A stretch of 62,877 nt of DNA from an uncultured Methylobacillus sp. (lineage in GTDB: Bacteria; Pseudomonadota; Gammaproteobacteria; Burkholderiales; Methylophilaceae), in NCBI GenBank assembly GCA_903824575.1, contig CAIJXJ010000004.1:1-62877 (forward strand). The letters are read 5' to 3'. Under the pieces are notes generated by a model. That model did not search any database. It saw only the letters and a program-made list of their open reading frames with translations, and was not told the DNA's origin. The translations under genes and the position numbers were made by a program. Positions 1 to 9,485 of the stretch are shown here, piece after piece (the first letter of the stretch is position 1; each line of letters starts with the position of its first letter).

Positions 1-765
1 CAAAGTGCTGTTGCCCTGTTTGAATCGACCATGATGGAAGGGTCGATCAAAGATCTGAAGCGCCTTTCCACACGCAGTAATTTACATTTGGACTGGCACT
101 ATGCCCATCGCCGCATCAATGAATTTATCAGAAACTGCCCTGCGGCTAATGTTGACTGGTTGCTCTCCGAATTTGCTAGCTCGAGCAACAGATCAAAAAT
201 CAGCGCTCACCAAATTGCCGCCCCAACGAGAACCAGCGCGGTAGATGTTCTGATGAAAATTGTGACGCATGACCTTTTGGGAACATCTGAATCCAATGTG
301 CTGAATGCCATCTCGGCCATGCGCCAGCTAGTCGTCAATTTCAACGTGGCAGATCAAAATGGAGATACTGCGTTGCATCGGCTTGTCGATAGTTTCAATG
401 GCGACTTACAACGAACCGCTGGCCGGATTAAGGCGCTTATCAAAGAAGGAGCCGATTTGAATCAGAAAAACAACCAGGGCGAGACACCTTTGAAGCTGGC
501 GATGAATCCAGACGTTGCTAATTTCATTCTCTGCCAACCTGAATGTCAGCCAGTTTTCTACAATGCAGGTCAATCGATCACCATTGACTTTAGCAATTTT
601 AAACGCAACTACAGGTCATATTATGACTATTGCAACGCGCACTGTGGCATCGCCTCCGCCGTGTCCAGATATGAACGGGCTGAAATTACCAATTTACTTG
701 GTACAGTTCAATTTGCAGGTGCCTGCGCAGGGAGCGCCAAGCCTGCCAGATTTAGGAAAATCTGA
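1..765 (+). CDS. ankyrin-repeat protein, 5' end outside window
   Basis: The frame is open to the first base and the first ATG (31) has no ribosome binding site, so the gene probably starts upstream of the window. From the ATG there are 244 residues. Residues about 100-165 hold at least two ankyrin-type units, with the motifs NGDTALHRLV and NQGETPLKLA typical of the turn and first helix of each repeat. No signal peptide or membrane segment is seen. Ankyrin repeats mediate protein-protein contacts; no catalytic domain is visible, so no function can be assigned. It lies on the integrative element, converges with the integrase gene and is probably accessory cargo. The last 60 residues match nothing I recognise, and another frame (515-880) overlaps them, so a frameshift near the end is possible. 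Confidence 0.6.
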   Translation, partial: QSAVALFESTMMEGSIKDLKRLSTRSNLHLDWHYAHRRINEFIRNCPAANVDWLLSEFASSSNRSKISAHQIAAPTRTSAVDVLMKIVTHDLLGTSESNVLNAISAMRQLVVNFNVADQNGDTALHRLVDSFNGDLQRTAGRIKALIKEGADLNQKNNQGETPLKLAMNPDVANFILCQPECQPVFYNAGQSITIDFSNFKRNYRSYYDYCNAHCGIASAVSRYERAEITNLLGTVQFAGACAGSAKPARFRKI

Positions 766-784
766 TGCCATGGTCGGCATTTTC

Positions 785-826
785 AAAACAAAAGCCTCGC
801 CATTTATGAGCGGGGTTTCTGTTTTG
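785..826. terminator. bidirectional intrinsic terminator
   Basis: The arms AAAGCCTCGC (791-800) and GCGGGGTTT (810-818) pair with G-U help around a 9-base loop, flanked by A-rich and T-rich tracts on both sides. It lies between the convergent ankyrin and integrase genes and can serve both strands. Confidence 0.6.
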
Positions 827-919
827 GATCTGCGTAATTTCATGACTCGCTGTGATTTCGCCAAGCCTAACCGCCCCTAAAAAAAAGCATTTCAGCTCCC
901 CACGGTGGGTTTTTCCTTC

Positions 920-2674
920 TTAAACATCCCTGAGATGGGGTGGTATTGGTTTCCCGGCTTCAAGGGCGCGCTGCTTCCTGGCAATCTGCGCCTCACGATG
1001 CCGATTCATTTTCTCCTCGTCTTGCGGCGCGATTACAGGGTTCAGGCTCAACTGCATGAATTTATCGAACTGCCCCTTCTGGTAACGCAAGAGACTGCCC
1101 TGAACTTCTTTGTAGGCGAGCTGCCGCATAAAACCCAATTTGTTAGGTAGACGATGACCTGTAGAATAAACATCCGCATTAATGTTGCGGTGTGCATGAC
1201 CCATTAGCTCGGAGCGCCCTTCTTCACTGACCTCGTATAACTGCTTCAGGGTGTTGCCGAAAGTATGTCGGAAGGAATGGAATACTTTCTCCTTGGCAGT
1301 GATTTTCAGGCTGGTCAAATAGGTGGCAAAATTCCGGCCTGGCTGCACCCCATAGCCGCCTCTTCCATGGTGGGCTAGATGAGGAAACAACCGATCCTTG
1401 TCGATCCTTTTTATATCCTCCACATAATCCAGAAATCCCATGTCAATTAGTGCAGGATGGATCGGCACCAGACGTTTTGATGTTTTAGTTTTCAGTCGCT
1501 TGTCGGCGCTGTTTTTGTTGATGTCAAAGGCCCAGATGCCTTGATCGTAGTAGATATCCTTGATGTAGAGCTGAGCAATTTCATTGAGCCTGAGGCCGCT
1601 ATAAACTGCTATAAGTGGAAACCAGTAATCGTGAGGCGTTACACGGGTTTCATAATTTGCGGGGCTGAAAATTGCCTGCAGGTCTGAGGAATCAAAAGGC
1701 TGGCGTGATTCCTCGGTATCGCTTTCGCGCTGCGCCATAGTCTGCACTTTCTGTTTGGAAAATACGTTATTTCCAAAAGAAAATCCTTTTTCAATGGTCC
1801 AATTGAAAAAGGCACTACAACAGGCAATATGTTTATCAACAGTTCTGACTGACATACTGAAGTCGACTAACTCGCCCGGGGTTGCCGCAGTTTTCTGGCG
1901 CCGCTTAGTTTCTTCCTCTTCCAGCCTCTGACGGATTTTAATGACCTCATGAATGGGTTTGTTGCGATAGGCTGCCACTTTGTTTCTGTTCGGCGGCAAT
2001 TGCATGATGGTTTCGACAAAATAGTTGGCGTCATCTTTGCTAATGCGGTCAACGGGTTTGTCGCCAATGACCTCAATCAGCAGTCGATTGGTCGTCTGAT
2101 AATCTTCCAAGGAACGTTCATTGATGCCAGATTTCCTGCGCCGATCCAGATACTTTGGGAAAACATCGGATAATTTATTGGTGGCAAGTCCCTGCGTCGT
2201 TGGCTGGGCTTTAGAGGCCTCCCTTTCTTCGCGCAGGCGGCCTCGTTCCTCCGTGATGATGCCCAGTAGTGCTTGGCCTTCATTATTGAGCGCCTGAGGC
2301 TCTGGCGTGGCCACCTTGCCAAGATCGGTAACGAGTTGCTGAAAGGCTTTCACCTCATTGGCATCAGATGAGTCGTACTCAACATTCCTGACAACGGTAT
2401 TGCCGATTTTCAGCTCGCCAATTTTTAACTGGCGAATACTGTCGGGATCAAAATTAAACGACCGGATATCTATCATTTGTTTCCTCAGCGCTCGGAACTC
2501 TGATCGAACGTTAACAGACATGCCCGTTGCCAGCAACAATGCCTTGTGCCGATCATGGGTGGCGAGAGACTTACGGATTTCTGTTTTTTGATAGACCGGA
2601 CGCAAGTCTTTGGGGACTGCGATCCGGAAGTAGAACCCGCTGTCACGGGTGAGGAGATAGGGGGGCATTCGCAT
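920..2674 (-). CDS. tyrosine recombinase (phage-type integrase)
   Basis: A 584-residue site-specific recombinase expected to integrate and excise the element at the adjacent tRNA-Pro. The N-terminus (about 1-50) resembles the DUF6538-type head of many island integrases. A SAM-like core-binding domain lies at about 165-300 and the catalytic domain at about 325-520. Catalytic residues visible are Arg362 (SGLRLNEI), His466 and Arg469 (HSFRHTF), His493 (GHAHRN) and the nucleophile Tyr503 (ADVYSTGH). The Lys lies in the basic stretch 390-400. The C-terminal tail (about 520-584) is longer than usual and strongly charged. Start: ATG 2674 has AAGGA five bases upstream; a second ATG lies two codons in (2668). 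The upstream site overlaps a perfect 16-bp palindrome, which suggests autoregulation. Family call is firm; exact subfamily is not. Confidence 0.92.
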   Translation of the reverse strand: MRMPPYLLTRDSGFYFRIAVPKDLRPVYQKTEIRKSLATHDRHKALLLATGMSVNVRSEFRALRKQMIDIRSFNFDPDSIRQLKIGELKIGNTVVRNVEYDSSDANEVKAFQQLVTDLGKVATPEPQALNNEGQALLGIITEERGRLREEREASKAQPTTQGLATNKLSDVFPKYLDRRRKSGINERSLEDYQTTNRLLIEVIGDKPVDRISKDDANYFVETIMQLPPNRNKVAAYRNKPIHEVIKIRQRLEEEETKRRQKTAATPGELVDFSMSVRTVDKHIACCSAFFNWTIEKGFSFGNNVFSKQKVQTMAQRESDTEESRQPFDSSDLQAIFSPANYETRVTPHDYWFPLIAVYSGLRLNEIAQLYIKDIYYDQGIWAFDINKNSADKRLKTKTSKRLVPIHPALIDMGFLDYVEDIKRIDKDRLFPHLAHHGRGGYGVQPGRNFATYLTSLKITAKEKVFHSFRHTFGNTLKQLYEVSEEGRSELMGHAHRNINADVYSTGHRLPNKLGFMRQLAYKEVQGSLLRYQKGQFDKFMQLSLNPVIAPQDEEKMNRHREAQIARKQRALEAGKPIPPHLRDV

Positions 2675-2677
2675 GAC

Positions 2678-2693
2678 AATTCCTTAAGGAATT
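2678..2693. promoter_or_regulatory. 16-bp palindrome over the integrase RBS
   Basis: AATTCCTTAAGGAATT is a perfect palindrome ending 4 bases before the integrase ATG, and it contains the AAGGA ribosome binding site. It could be an operator for a dimeric repressor or hide the binding site in RNA. Function is inferred. Confidence 0.45.
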
Positions 2694-2762
2694 GGACCAG
2701 CGTTTGTACCAGACCCGCTATTTTTTATTTAGAAACTGAGTTAAATCAGCAACTTGCAATCC

Positions 2763-2839
2763 TGGTCGGGGTGGAGAGATTCGAACTCCCGACATCCTGG
2801 TCCCAAACCAGGCGCGCTACCAGGCTACGCTACACCCCG
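2763..2839 (-). tRNA. tRNA-Pro (anticodon TGG)
   Basis: Read on the minus strand this is a 77-base cloverleaf with acceptor arms CGGGGTG (2839-2833) and CACCCCG (2773-2767), discriminator A and an encoded CCA (2765-2763). The anticodon loop carries TGG flanked by the stem CTGGT/ACCAG, and the T arm has GTTCGAATC. It reads proline CCN codons. The 3' end faces the integrase gene, so this is the likely attB of the element to the left; an intact 3' half including CCA is kept on the chromosome side. Confidence 0.95.
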
Positions 2840-2923
2840 AGGGACGAAACTATACGCAACACCGCGCTGTTGGTCAATTTTATTCTGTTAAAATATGTGA
2901 ACTCATTGAAAATCGAATTGAAT

Positions 2924-3790
2924 ATGGCAGCGCAACTCATCAATGGCAAGGTCATTGCCGAAGATCTACTGGCTCTTATCAAACAACGCATCGAGGTGCG
3001 CGTCACCGAGGGACGGCGCGAGCCCTGTTTGGCCGTCATACTGGTAGGCGACAGCGCGGCATCGACGATTTATGTCACCAATAAACGCCGCTGTTGCGAA
3101 CAGGCAGGCATGCGCTCGTTGGCTTACAATCTGACAACGGAGACCGGTGAAGAAGAATTGCTGAAATTGATTGCCGAGCTCAATGCCGACACAACGGTTG
3201 ATGGCATTCTGGTGCAACTGCCTTTACCATCGCATATCGACACGGAGCGTATCATTGAGGCCATCAGTCCGACCAAGGATGTCGACGGCTTCCATCCCTA
3301 TAACGTGGGCCGATTGGCTCTGCGCATGCCGCTCCTGAGACCATGTACTCCGCACGGTGTCATGACTATGCTGGAGAGCCTGAACATCGACCTGAAGGGG
3401 CTCAACGCAGTCGTCGTCGGCGCATCCAATATCGTTGGACGCCCCATGTCGCTTGAATTGTTGCTGGCGGGTTGTACCGTTACCACTTGCCATCGCTATA
3501 CGCGTGATTTGCCCGGAATTGTGGCGGGAGCCGATTTGCTGGTGGTTGCCGTCGGCAAGCCGGGTTTCATCAAGGGGGAATGGATACGCCCCGGTGCTAT
3601 CGTGATCGATGTCGGCATTAACCGGCTGGAAAATGGCAAGATTTGCGGTGATGTCGAGTTTTTGGCAGCGGCAGAGCGCGCGGCCTGGATTACGCCAGTG
3701 CCTGGCGGCGTCGGCCCCATGACGGTCGCTACCTTGATGGAAAATACGCTGGATGCGCTGGAACAGCGCGAAAAGAACGGATCAGTCTGA
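2924..3790 (+). CDS. folD: bifunctional methylenetetrahydrofolate dehydrogenase/cyclohydrolase
   Basis: FolD interconverts 5,10-methylene-, methenyl- and 10-formyl-tetrahydrofolate in the cytosol using NADP, feeding purine and formyl-Met synthesis. The 288-residue length fits the family. Visible signatures are Tyr50 and Lys54 (IYVTNKRR), [10 protein letters not shown] in the middle, the Rossmann segment [11 protein letters not shown] and the C-terminal [10 protein letters not shown]. The frame is open further upstream, through the tRNA gene, so the ATG at 2924 was chosen because the protein aligns from there (MAAQLINGK); the ribosome binding site is weak. It converges with the HAD phosphatase gene. 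The gene is the first housekeeping gene past the integrative element. Confidence 0.95.
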   Translation: MAAQLINGKVIAEDLLALIKQRIEVRVTEGRREPCLAVILVGDSAASTIYVTNKRRCCEQAGMRSLAYNLTTETGEEELLKLIAELNADTTVDGILVQLPLPSHIDTERIIEAISPTKDVDGFHPYNVGRLALRMPLLRPCTPHGVMTMLESLNIDLKGLNAVVVGASNIVGRPMSLELLLAGCTVTTCHRYTRDLPGIVAGADLLVVAVGKPGFIKGEWIRPGAIVIDVGINRLENGKICGDVEFLAAAERAAWITPVPGGVGPMTVATLMENTLDALEQREKNGSV

Positions 3791-4537
3791 CCAGCTTTTC
3801 AGAAGATCGACATCAACAAAAGTTTTAGCCTTGAGATTTCCACGAATTACGCGGCAGGGTGCGTCTGGTTCGCCGAGGTCACTGAGTATCGCCAGGGCGC
3901 CGTCAAAGGAATCGCCTTCCGTATAGCCGTTGACCGTTATCAGAGTGGGAATGCCTGCACCAAGGCTGGATCTGATGCCATTAGCGGAATCTTCCAGGGC
4001 AATACAATCGCCCGCTGGAAGGTTCAGCGCCTGCAACGCCCAACGATAGATGTCAGGTGCTGGTTTTTTTGCCGGCACAACGTCTCCGGCCGCAATGACT
4101 TCAAACCAGCTGTCGCTTCCCTCTCCCAGACTGTGACGCAACAGGGCACGGACGTTGTCAGGCGTGGTGGTGGTCGCGATGGCGAGGCGCAACCCTGAAC
4201 GGCGTGCATCGAGCAGCAGGCGGCGCACACCGGGACGTAGTGGCAGCGCGCCTTTTGCGACCAACTCCGTATAGTGTCGCGTCTTGATCTGATGCAGGGA
4301 GGGTGCCAAAAGCTCGATATCTTGTGGTCGATGTTCCGGCGCCAAAAAGGATTCGACAAAATACTTGATACGTTCCTTGCCGCCGGTGACAGCCAGTAAT
4401 TCGCCATACAAGGCTTCATCCCAATACCAGTCCAGCCCAGCCTCGGCGAATGCCTGATTGAAGGCGGGTCGGTGACCATCACGTTCGGTATCGGCAAGCG
4501 TGCCGTCCACATCAAATATCAGAGCGTTTAATGACAT
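3782..4537 (-). CDS. HAD-family phosphatase, CbbY/phosphoglycolate-like
   Basis: A 251-residue haloacid-dehalogenase hydrolase. Motif I is [10 protein letters not shown] near the N-terminus (nucleophile first Asp), followed by an alpha-helical cap with the CbbY-like phrase on substrate approach. Motif II lies in ATTTTPDNV, motif III Lys in PAKKPAPD, and motif IV in ALEDSANGI. This arrangement is typical of CbbY (xylulose/ribulose bisphosphate phosphatase) and beta-phosphoglucomutase relatives, so a small sugar phosphate is the likely substrate; which one cannot be told. Start: ATG 4537 has AAGGAA ten bases upstream, whereas ATG 4546 is only one base from it. It ends inside the end of convergent folD (9-base overlap). 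Confidence 0.85.
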   Translation of the reverse strand: MSLNALIFDVDGTLADTERDGHRPAFNQAFAEAGLDWYWDEALYGELLAVTGGKERIKYFVESFLAPEHRPQDIELLAPSLHQIKTRHYTELVAKGALPLRPGVRRLLLDARRSGLRLAIATTTTPDNVRALLRHSLGEGSDSWFEVIAAGDVVPAKKPAPDIYRWALQALNLPAGDCIALEDSANGIRSSLGAGIPTLITVNGYTEGDSFDGALAILSDLGEPDAPCRVIRGNLKAKTFVDVDLLKSWSD

Positions 4538-4640
4538 GCTAGACATATTCCTTAATCGTAGTAAACTTGCGCCTGCTTAAATTCTTTGCTACTCATCCGG
4601 TATTTTATGATCCCGGCTTTTTATTAAATTAAGAGCCCAC

Positions 4641-5060
4641 ATGACTGAAGTCACCAAGCATTTTACGCCTTACCAGCCATCGGCTGAAGAGGAGTACATG
4701 AATGATCTGCAACGCGATCATTTTCGCAAAATCCTGAATTCGTGGAAAGGCGAATTGAGTCAGGACATCGACCGCACGGTGCATACCATGCAGGACGAAG
4801 TCACCATGTTCGCTGACCCCAATGATCGCGCCAGCCAAGAGTCCGACATGGCTTTGGAATTGCGCAACCGTGACCGTGAGCGCAAGCTGATCAAGAAGAT
4901 TGACGAAACTCTGGTCAAAATTGACGCCGATGAATACGGTTACTGCAACAGTTGCGGTGTTGAAATTGGTTTGAAGCGTCTGGAGGCACGTCCTACCGCC
5001 ACACTTTGTATCGATTGCAAGACGCTGGACGAGATCCGCGAGCGTCAGGTAGCGAAGTAG
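4641..5060 (+). CDS. dksA: RNA polymerase-binding transcription factor DksA
   Basis: A 139-residue protein that enters the RNA polymerase secondary channel and, with ppGpp, represses rRNA and activates amino-acid biosynthesis promoters. The coiled-coil hairpin spans about 20-95 with the tip motif Asp59-Pro-Asn-Asp62-Arg-Ala64 (DxxDxA), the part needed for activity. The zinc finger has Cys102, Cys105, Cys123 and Cys126, so this is the full zinc-binding form. AAGAG precedes the ATG. It stands alone, divergent from the HAD phosphatase, and is followed by a strong terminator. Confidence 0.95.
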   Translation: MTEVTKHFTPYQPSAEEEYMNDLQRDHFRKILNSWKGELSQDIDRTVHTMQDEVTMFADPNDRASQESDMALELRNRDRERKLIKKIDETLVKIDADEYGYCNSCGVEIGLKRLEARPTATLCIDCKTLDEIRERQVAK

Positions 5061-5076
5061 TTTAGTCAGTAAATGC

Positions 5077-5113
5077 AAAAAGGCTGGATGACGACGTCAT
5101 CCAGCCTTTTTTA
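5077..5113. terminator. bidirectional terminator between dksA and pnp
   Basis: Perfect 11-bp stem AGGCTGGATGA (5081-5091) with TCATCCAGCCT (5097-5107), 5-base loop, A-tract on the left and T-tract on the right. It serves dksA on the plus strand and pnp on the minus strand. Confidence 0.9.
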
Positions 5114-5130
5114 TCGGCTAAACCCGCCGC

Positions 5131-7260
5131 TTATTCCTGTATTACTGGAGCTACTGGGCGAGCTTCAGCCGCAGGAGCCTCCAGCAATGCCTTCATGGAC
5201 AGCCGAACACGACCGCGCTCATCCACTTCCAGCACCTTGACACGTACCTGATCACCTTCCTTCAGGTGATCCGCCACATTGGCTACGCGCTGATGGGCAA
5301 TCTGTGAGATGTGTACCAGACCGTCCTTGCCAGGCAACAGGGAAACAATGGCGCCAATGTCGAGAAGCTTGAGCACGGTGCCTTCATAAATCTGGCCAAT
5401 TTCCACTTCGGCAGTAATTTGCTCGATACGCTTCTTGGCGATCTCACCTGCTTCAGCATCGGTACAGCCGATTTTGATGGTACCGTCATCACCGATGTCG
5501 ATGGTGGTGCCGGTTTCTTCCGTCAACGCACGGATCACAGCGCCGCCCTTTCCGATCACGTCACGGATCTTTTCCGGATTGATCTTCAGTGTGATGATGC
5601 GCGGTGCGTAGGCTGACATTTCGGTACGTGAGTGATCCAGCGTCCCCTTCATGATGCCGAGGATGTGCAAACGGCCTTCCTTGGCCTGTGCCAACGCGAC
5701 CTTCATGATTTCGGCAGTGATGCCGGTGATCTTGATGTCCATCTGCAAGGCGGTGATACCTTCATCAGTACCGGCCACCTTGAAGTCCATGTCACCGAGG
5801 TGATCTTCGTCACCCAGGATATCGGTTAGCACAGCGAAACGGTTGCCTTCCTTGATCAGGCCCATGGCGATGCCAGCCACGTGTGCCTTGAGCGGCACGC
5901 CGGCATCCATTAATGCCAGACAACCACCGCAAACAGAGGCCATCGAGCTCGAACCATTGGATTCGGTGATTTCAGAAACCACGCGAATGGTGTAGCCAAA
6001 TTCTTCCTGGCCAGGCAGTGCGGCGAGCAGTGCGCGCTTAGCTAGACGACCATGACCAATTTCACGACGCTTTGGCGTTCCTACACGACCGGTTTCGCCG
6101 GTGGCATACGGTGGCATGTTGTAATGCAGCATGAAACGATCGGTAAACTCGCCTTGCAAGGCGTCGATCTTCTGCTCATCGCGACCGGTGCCCAACGTTG
6201 CCACAACCAGCGCCTGTGTTTCACCACGGGTAAACAAAGCGGAACCATGAGTACGTGGCAACACGCCGGTACGTATGGTGATCGGACGCACGGTGCGGGT
6301 GTCGCGACCGTCGATACGTGGTTCGCCGTTCAGGATCTGGCTGCGCACAACCTTGGCTTCCAGCGCAAACAACGCATCCTTGATCTGGTTAGCGGCGCTG
6401 GTGTCCGTGCCTTCTGTAATCAATTCACCCAGAACGCGGCCCTTGACCTCATCAAGACGGCTGGAACGAGCTTGTTTGGACTTAATCTGGTAAGCGGCAT
6501 TGATGTCATCCCAGGCTAGCGCATGCAGTTTATCCGTCATGACAGCATCGGCTTCGGGCGCGGCCCAATCCCATGGCTGTTTGGCGACTTCTGTGGCGAT
6601 CTCGTTGATCAAGGTGATCACGGCCTGCATCGCCTGATGGCCAAAGACTACGGCACCCAGCATGATTTCTTCAGATAGTTGCTTGGCTTCCGACTCCACC
6701 ATCAACACGGCGCTGTCGGTGGCGGCTACCACCAGATCAAGATCAGTCTCGGTGAGCTCGGTTTTGGTTGGGTTCAGTACATATTCGCCATCGATGTAAC
6801 CCACGCGTGCGGCGCCGATCGGGCCATAGAACGGGATGCCCGAAATGGCCAGCGCGGCCGACGCGCCGATGATGGCAGGAATATCGGAATCGATTTCGGA
6901 GTCGGACGACATTACGGTCGCGACGATTTGGACTTCGTTATAGAAGGCTTCGGGAAACAATGGGCGTAATGGACGATCGATCAGACGGCTGGTCAGCGTT
7001 TCTTTTTCGGAGGGACGGCCTTCACGCTTGAAGAAGCCACCGGGAATCTTGCCGGCGGCATAGGTGCGTTCCTGATAATCTACGGTCAGTGGGAAAAAAT
7101 CCTGGCCTGGCTTGACCTCGGTCTTGCCAACTACGGTAACCAGCACAACGGTATCGCCCAGACTGACCAGCACAGCGCCATCAGCTTGGCGCGCGATTTC
7201 GCCAGTTTCAAGAGTCAGCTGATGCTGACCATAGGTAATTGTTTTTTTAATTGCTTTCAT
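5131..7260 (-). CDS. pnp: polyribonucleotide nucleotidyltransferase (PNPase)
   Basis: A 709-residue 3'-5' phosphorolytic exoribonuclease of mRNA turnover and the degradosome; it is also a cold-shock protein. Two RNase PH domains come first (the N-terminal has [18 protein letters not shown], the second [10 protein letters not shown] and the catalytic [13 protein letters not shown] region), with the all-helical linker between. A KH domain ([14 protein letters not shown]) sits near residues 550-600 and an S1 domain ([16 protein letters not shown]) near 620-690. Length is normal. It lies downstream of rpsO on the same strand, as in many proteobacteria, with a hairpin terminator/processing site between. 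In E. coli PNPase represses its own mRNA through that leader; the same arrangement is plausible here. Confidence 0.97.
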   Translation of the reverse strand: MKAIKKTITYGQHQLTLETGEIARQADGAVLVSLGDTVVLVTVVGKTEVKPGQDFFPLTVDYQERTYAAGKIPGGFFKREGRPSEKETLTSRLIDRPLRPLFPEAFYNEVQIVATVMSSDSEIDSDIPAIIGASAALAISGIPFYGPIGAARVGYIDGEYVLNPTKTELTETDLDLVVAATDSAVLMVESEAKQLSEEIMLGAVVFGHQAMQAVITLINEIATEVAKQPWDWAAPEADAVMTDKLHALAWDDINAAYQIKSKQARSSRLDEVKGRVLGELITEGTDTSAANQIKDALFALEAKVVRSQILNGEPRIDGRDTRTVRPITIRTGVLPRTHGSALFTRGETQALVVATLGTGRDEQKIDALQGEFTDRFMLHYNMPPYATGETGRVGTPKRREIGHGRLAKRALLAALPGQEEFGYTIRVVSEITESNGSSSMASVCGGCLALMDAGVPLKAHVAGIAMGLIKEGNRFAVLTDILGDEDHLGDMDFKVAGTDEGITALQMDIKITGITAEIMKVALAQAKEGRLHILGIMKGTLDHSRTEMSAYAPRIITLKINPEKIRDVIGKGGAVIRALTEETGTTIDIGDDGTIKIGCTDAEAGEIAKKRIEQITAEVEIGQIYEGTVLKLLDIGAIVSLLPGKDGLVHISQIAHQRVANVADHLKEGDQVRVKVLEVDERGRVRLSMKALLEAPAAEARPVAPVIQE

Positions 7261-7351
7261 GACATTCGTCCTTTCAGATAAGGGAATTCCCTGGAAATTT
7301 TGATCTGGCAGCAGTTTAAGGCTACAAGATTTCCATCGCAGGGACGCCCAT

Positions 7352-7402
7352 AAAAAAATAAGCCGAAAAGCGCAGCGTCACCGCATTGCTTTCGGCTTAT
7401 TT
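7352..7402 (-). terminator. rpsO-pnp intercistronic terminator
   Basis: On the minus strand AAATAAGCCGAAAGC (7402-7388) pairs with the GCTTTTCGGCTTATTT side (7371-7352), followed by a T-run. It lies just after rpsO and before pnp, so it probably ends most rpsO transcripts and may be an RNase processing point for pnp. Confidence 0.8.
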
Positions 7403-7418
7403 CATAGCTACAACAGAA

Positions 7419-7688
7419 TTACTTGCGCAGACCGAGGCGAGCGATCAGGGTGCGATACCGATCAGCATTCTTGCGCTTGAGGTAATCAAGCAGTTTCCGA
7501 CGCAGACTTACCATCGCAAGCAGACCGCGACGGGAATGGTGATCTTTGCCATGCTCCTTGAAGTGGCCGGTCAGTGTGGTGATGCGGCTGGTCAGCAGCG
7601 CAACCTGCACTTCCGGGGAGCCAGTGTCATTTGCGGCTTGCTGGTATTCGCCAACTAGCCTTGCTGTTTCAGCTGTCGTAATGGACAT
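7419..7688 (-). CDS. rpsO: 30S ribosomal protein S15
   Basis: An 89-residue primary 16S rRNA-binding protein of the small-subunit platform. The family signature is clear: [31 protein letters not shown] and [11 protein letters not shown]. The His-Ser-Arg-Arg-Gly segment contacts the rRNA three-way junction. AGGAG precedes the ATG. It is the first gene of an rpsO-pnp unit; S15 is known to repress its own translation in E. coli, and an inverted repeat lies upstream here. Confidence 0.97.
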   Translation of the reverse strand: MSITTAETARLVGEYQQAANDTGSPEVQVALLTSRITTLTGHFKEHGKDHHSRRGLLAMVSLRRKLLDYLKRKNADRYRTLIARLGLRK

Positions 7689-7738
7689 TAGTGTTCTCCT
7701 AATCTTGAACCGCGCATTTTAACCTTAAATACCATCAA

Positions 7739-7767
7739 CTAACAAGCGCTTAATATTAACTTGTTAG
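7739..7767. repeat. inverted repeat upstream of rpsO
   Basis: CTAACAAG (7739-7746) and CTTGTTAG (7760-7767) form an 8-bp stem with an AT-rich 13-base loop. It lies between the antiporter gene end and rpsO start; it may be a weak terminator for the antiporter gene or part of the rpsO control region. Confidence 0.4.
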
Positions 7768-7809
7768 CCATGGTCTGGTGGCCGTAGTGTCTGACGCCTT
7801 TGTGTTCGA

Positions 7810-8811
7810 CTACAGCAGCGTGATGCCCAGATAGCATATATAAAGCGAGCCATTGATCCACACATGCCATACCTTAAGGGGGCCGCGACCCGCAGCCCAT
7901 CTGATCCAGGCGGTGGCGATCAGCGTGATGACCACCCCTGCCAGCACTTCACGGCGCGGTTCCCAGGGCGTCAGCATGATGCCGATGGCCGGCAATAACG
8001 TACCTTGGAATACCATGGCGCCGGTGATGTTGCCGAATGCCAGCGTGTCCTTGTTTCTGCGCACCCACAGGATGCTGTTGATTTTTTCCGGCAATTCGGT
8101 AGCGATCGGGATAATCAGAAGTGATAGCAGCAGCGCGGAAATGCCCAGCACCTTGGCGGCCGCATCAACGCCAAAGATGAAGCCTTTGGTGCCTGCCACC
8201 AGCAAGGCGAGACCTAGTATCAGTTGTAGCAGGATCACCCACAAACTGCTTGGCAGGCCGATGCGGCATAGCAACATCGATTCTTCGGCTTCGGTACCGT
8301 GACCGCTCTCGACCAGAACCTTTGACGCCCGCAAGGTAAGCATGATGTAAACAAAATAGATCAGTACCATGACAAAGCCCAGACAGGCCCGGACACTGGT
8401 CAGATGATGCGGGATGAACATGGCAATGGTGGCGAACGCGAATGCCGCCAGGAAGAAATTCAGGTCACGCAGGAAGCCGGTGTTCTCCGGATGGAATTTG
8501 CCGCGCACCCCACGCGTTTTCAATACCGCGAAAGCAAGTAGGGAAATGGACAACGTGGACAGCATCAAGGGCGCCCCCAGAATGGCGCCGACGCCTATTT
8601 CTTCGTTGATGCTGGCGTTGGAAGTTCCCGCCAGAAGTGCCAGTAAAGGTACCAGGGTCTCCGGCAATGCGGTGCCTACGGCAGCAAAAATGGAGCCGGT
8701 GACGCCTTCGGAAATTCCCAGTTTTTCACCCAGATGCTCAAGGGCATTGGTGAAGACCTCGGCTGAGGCTAGAATCACCAACAGCATGAACAGCAAGGTC
8801 AAGAAAATCAT
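7810..8811 (-). CDS. sodium/calcium exchanger-family membrane protein
   Basis: A 333-residue polytopic inner-membrane protein of the CaCA (cation/Ca2+ antiporter) superfamily. It is built of two inverted halves of about five membrane helices, each with the ion-coordinating alpha-repeat: VGTALPETLVPLLAL near residue 45 and IPIATELPEKINS near residue 240. Both keep the acidic residue (ALPET, ELPE) that coordinates the cation. YrbG-type relatives extrude Ca2+ or act in Na+ homeostasis; the exact ion cannot be read from sequence. It is divergent from ampD with 17 bases between start codons. Confidence 0.85.
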   Translation of the reverse strand: MIFLTLLFMLLVILASAEVFTNALEHLGEKLGISEGVTGSIFAAVGTALPETLVPLLALLAGTSNASINEEIGVGAILGAPLMLSTLSISLLAFAVLKTRGVRGKFHPENTGFLRDLNFFLAAFAFATIAMFIPHHLTSVRACLGFVMVLIYFVYIMLTLRASKVLVESGHGTEAEESMLLCRIGLPSSLWVILLQLILGLALLVAGTKGFIFGVDAAAKVLGISALLLSLLIIPIATELPEKINSILWVRRNKDTLAFGNITGAMVFQGTLLPAIGIMLTPWEPRREVLAGVVITLIATAWIRWAAGRGPLKVWHVWINGSLYICYLGITLL

Positions 8812-8828
8812 GAGGGTGCCCTAGAAAA

Positions 8829-9398
8829 ATGTCTGGACGCATTTTAATGGATAAGCACGCCCCGAGTCTTGCCATTTCGCCTCAAGGCAAGATTTCCGGC
8901 GTCCGGAGCATTGATTCGCCCAACTGTGACGCCCGCCCGAATGACACGCCTATCTCGCTGGTGGTGATTCACAATATCAGCTTGCCGCCGGGCGAATATG
9001 GGGGCAACGGTGTGATTGAACTCTTTACCAATCGGCTGGATGCCGACGCCCATCCGTATTATGCCGGGATCCACCAGCTAAAGGTGTCTGCGCATTTCTT
9101 CATCCGGCGTGATGGCGAGTTGATTCAGTTTGTGCCGTGCAGTATGCGCGCCTGGCATGCCGGCGCATCAAATTGGCAGGGACAGCCTCGCTGCAACGAT
9201 TTTTCCATCGGCATCGAGTTGGAAGGCTCGGACGATGAGGTTTTTGAAGATGCCCAATATGTCACACTCAAGGTCTTGCTGGAGGCCCTCAGGATGGCCT
9301 ATCCGATCAAGGACATCACCGGGCATTCTGATATTGCTCCCGGGCGCAAGACCGATCCCGGCGCCGGCTTCGACTGGTCAAGAATCACCAATCACTGA
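8829..9398 (+). CDS. ampD: 1,6-anhydro-N-acetylmuramyl-L-alanine amidase AmpD
   Basis: A 189-residue cytosolic zinc amidase that removes the peptide from anhydro-muropeptides during cell-wall recycling; loss of it induces AmpC beta-lactamases where those exist. It is an amidase_2 domain with zinc ligands His48 (VVIHNIS), His166 (TGHSDIAP) and Asp176 (KTDPG), and AHFFIRRDGELIQFV in the core. No signal peptide, as expected. The start could be ATG 8829 or ATG 8847; the first has GAGGG about 12 bases upstream. No ampE follows. Confidence 0.93.
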   Translation: MSGRILMDKHAPSLAISPQGKISGVRSIDSPNCDARPNDTPISLVVIHNISLPPGEYGGNGVIELFTNRLDADAHPYYAGIHQLKVSAHFFIRRDGELIQFVPCSMRAWHAGASNWQGQPRCNDFSIGIELEGSDDEVFEDAQYVTLKVLLEALRMAYPIKDITGHSDIAPGRKTDPGAGFDWSRITNH

Positions 9399-9485
9399 GA
9401 TTTAACGGGGCTGAATGGTCTGTTGCTGCTGCGATCGGGCTGGAGTACGCGCAGCAAGCAACTCGACTTATTTACGGATAAGTTC

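Larger units (their letters stand above)
1..2765. mobile_element. right end of a tRNA-Pro integrative element
   Basis: Seen: a tyrosine recombinase gene begins 89 bases from the CCA end of a tRNA-Pro gene and reads away from it, with an ankyrin-repeat gene beyond it and housekeeping genes (folD onward) on the other side of the tRNA. Known: many islands and prophages integrate into tRNA 3' ends and keep their integrase next to that junction. Inferred: the element occupies the left edge and continues outside the window; its far attachment site is not visible, so size and type (prophage, ICE or satellite island) cannot be told. No phage structural or conjugation genes are in the visible part. 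Confidence 0.6.

Noticed and set aside
515-880. Frame overlapping the ankyrin gene end
   Set aside because: No family features, no ribosome binding site, and it crosses the terminator hairpin.
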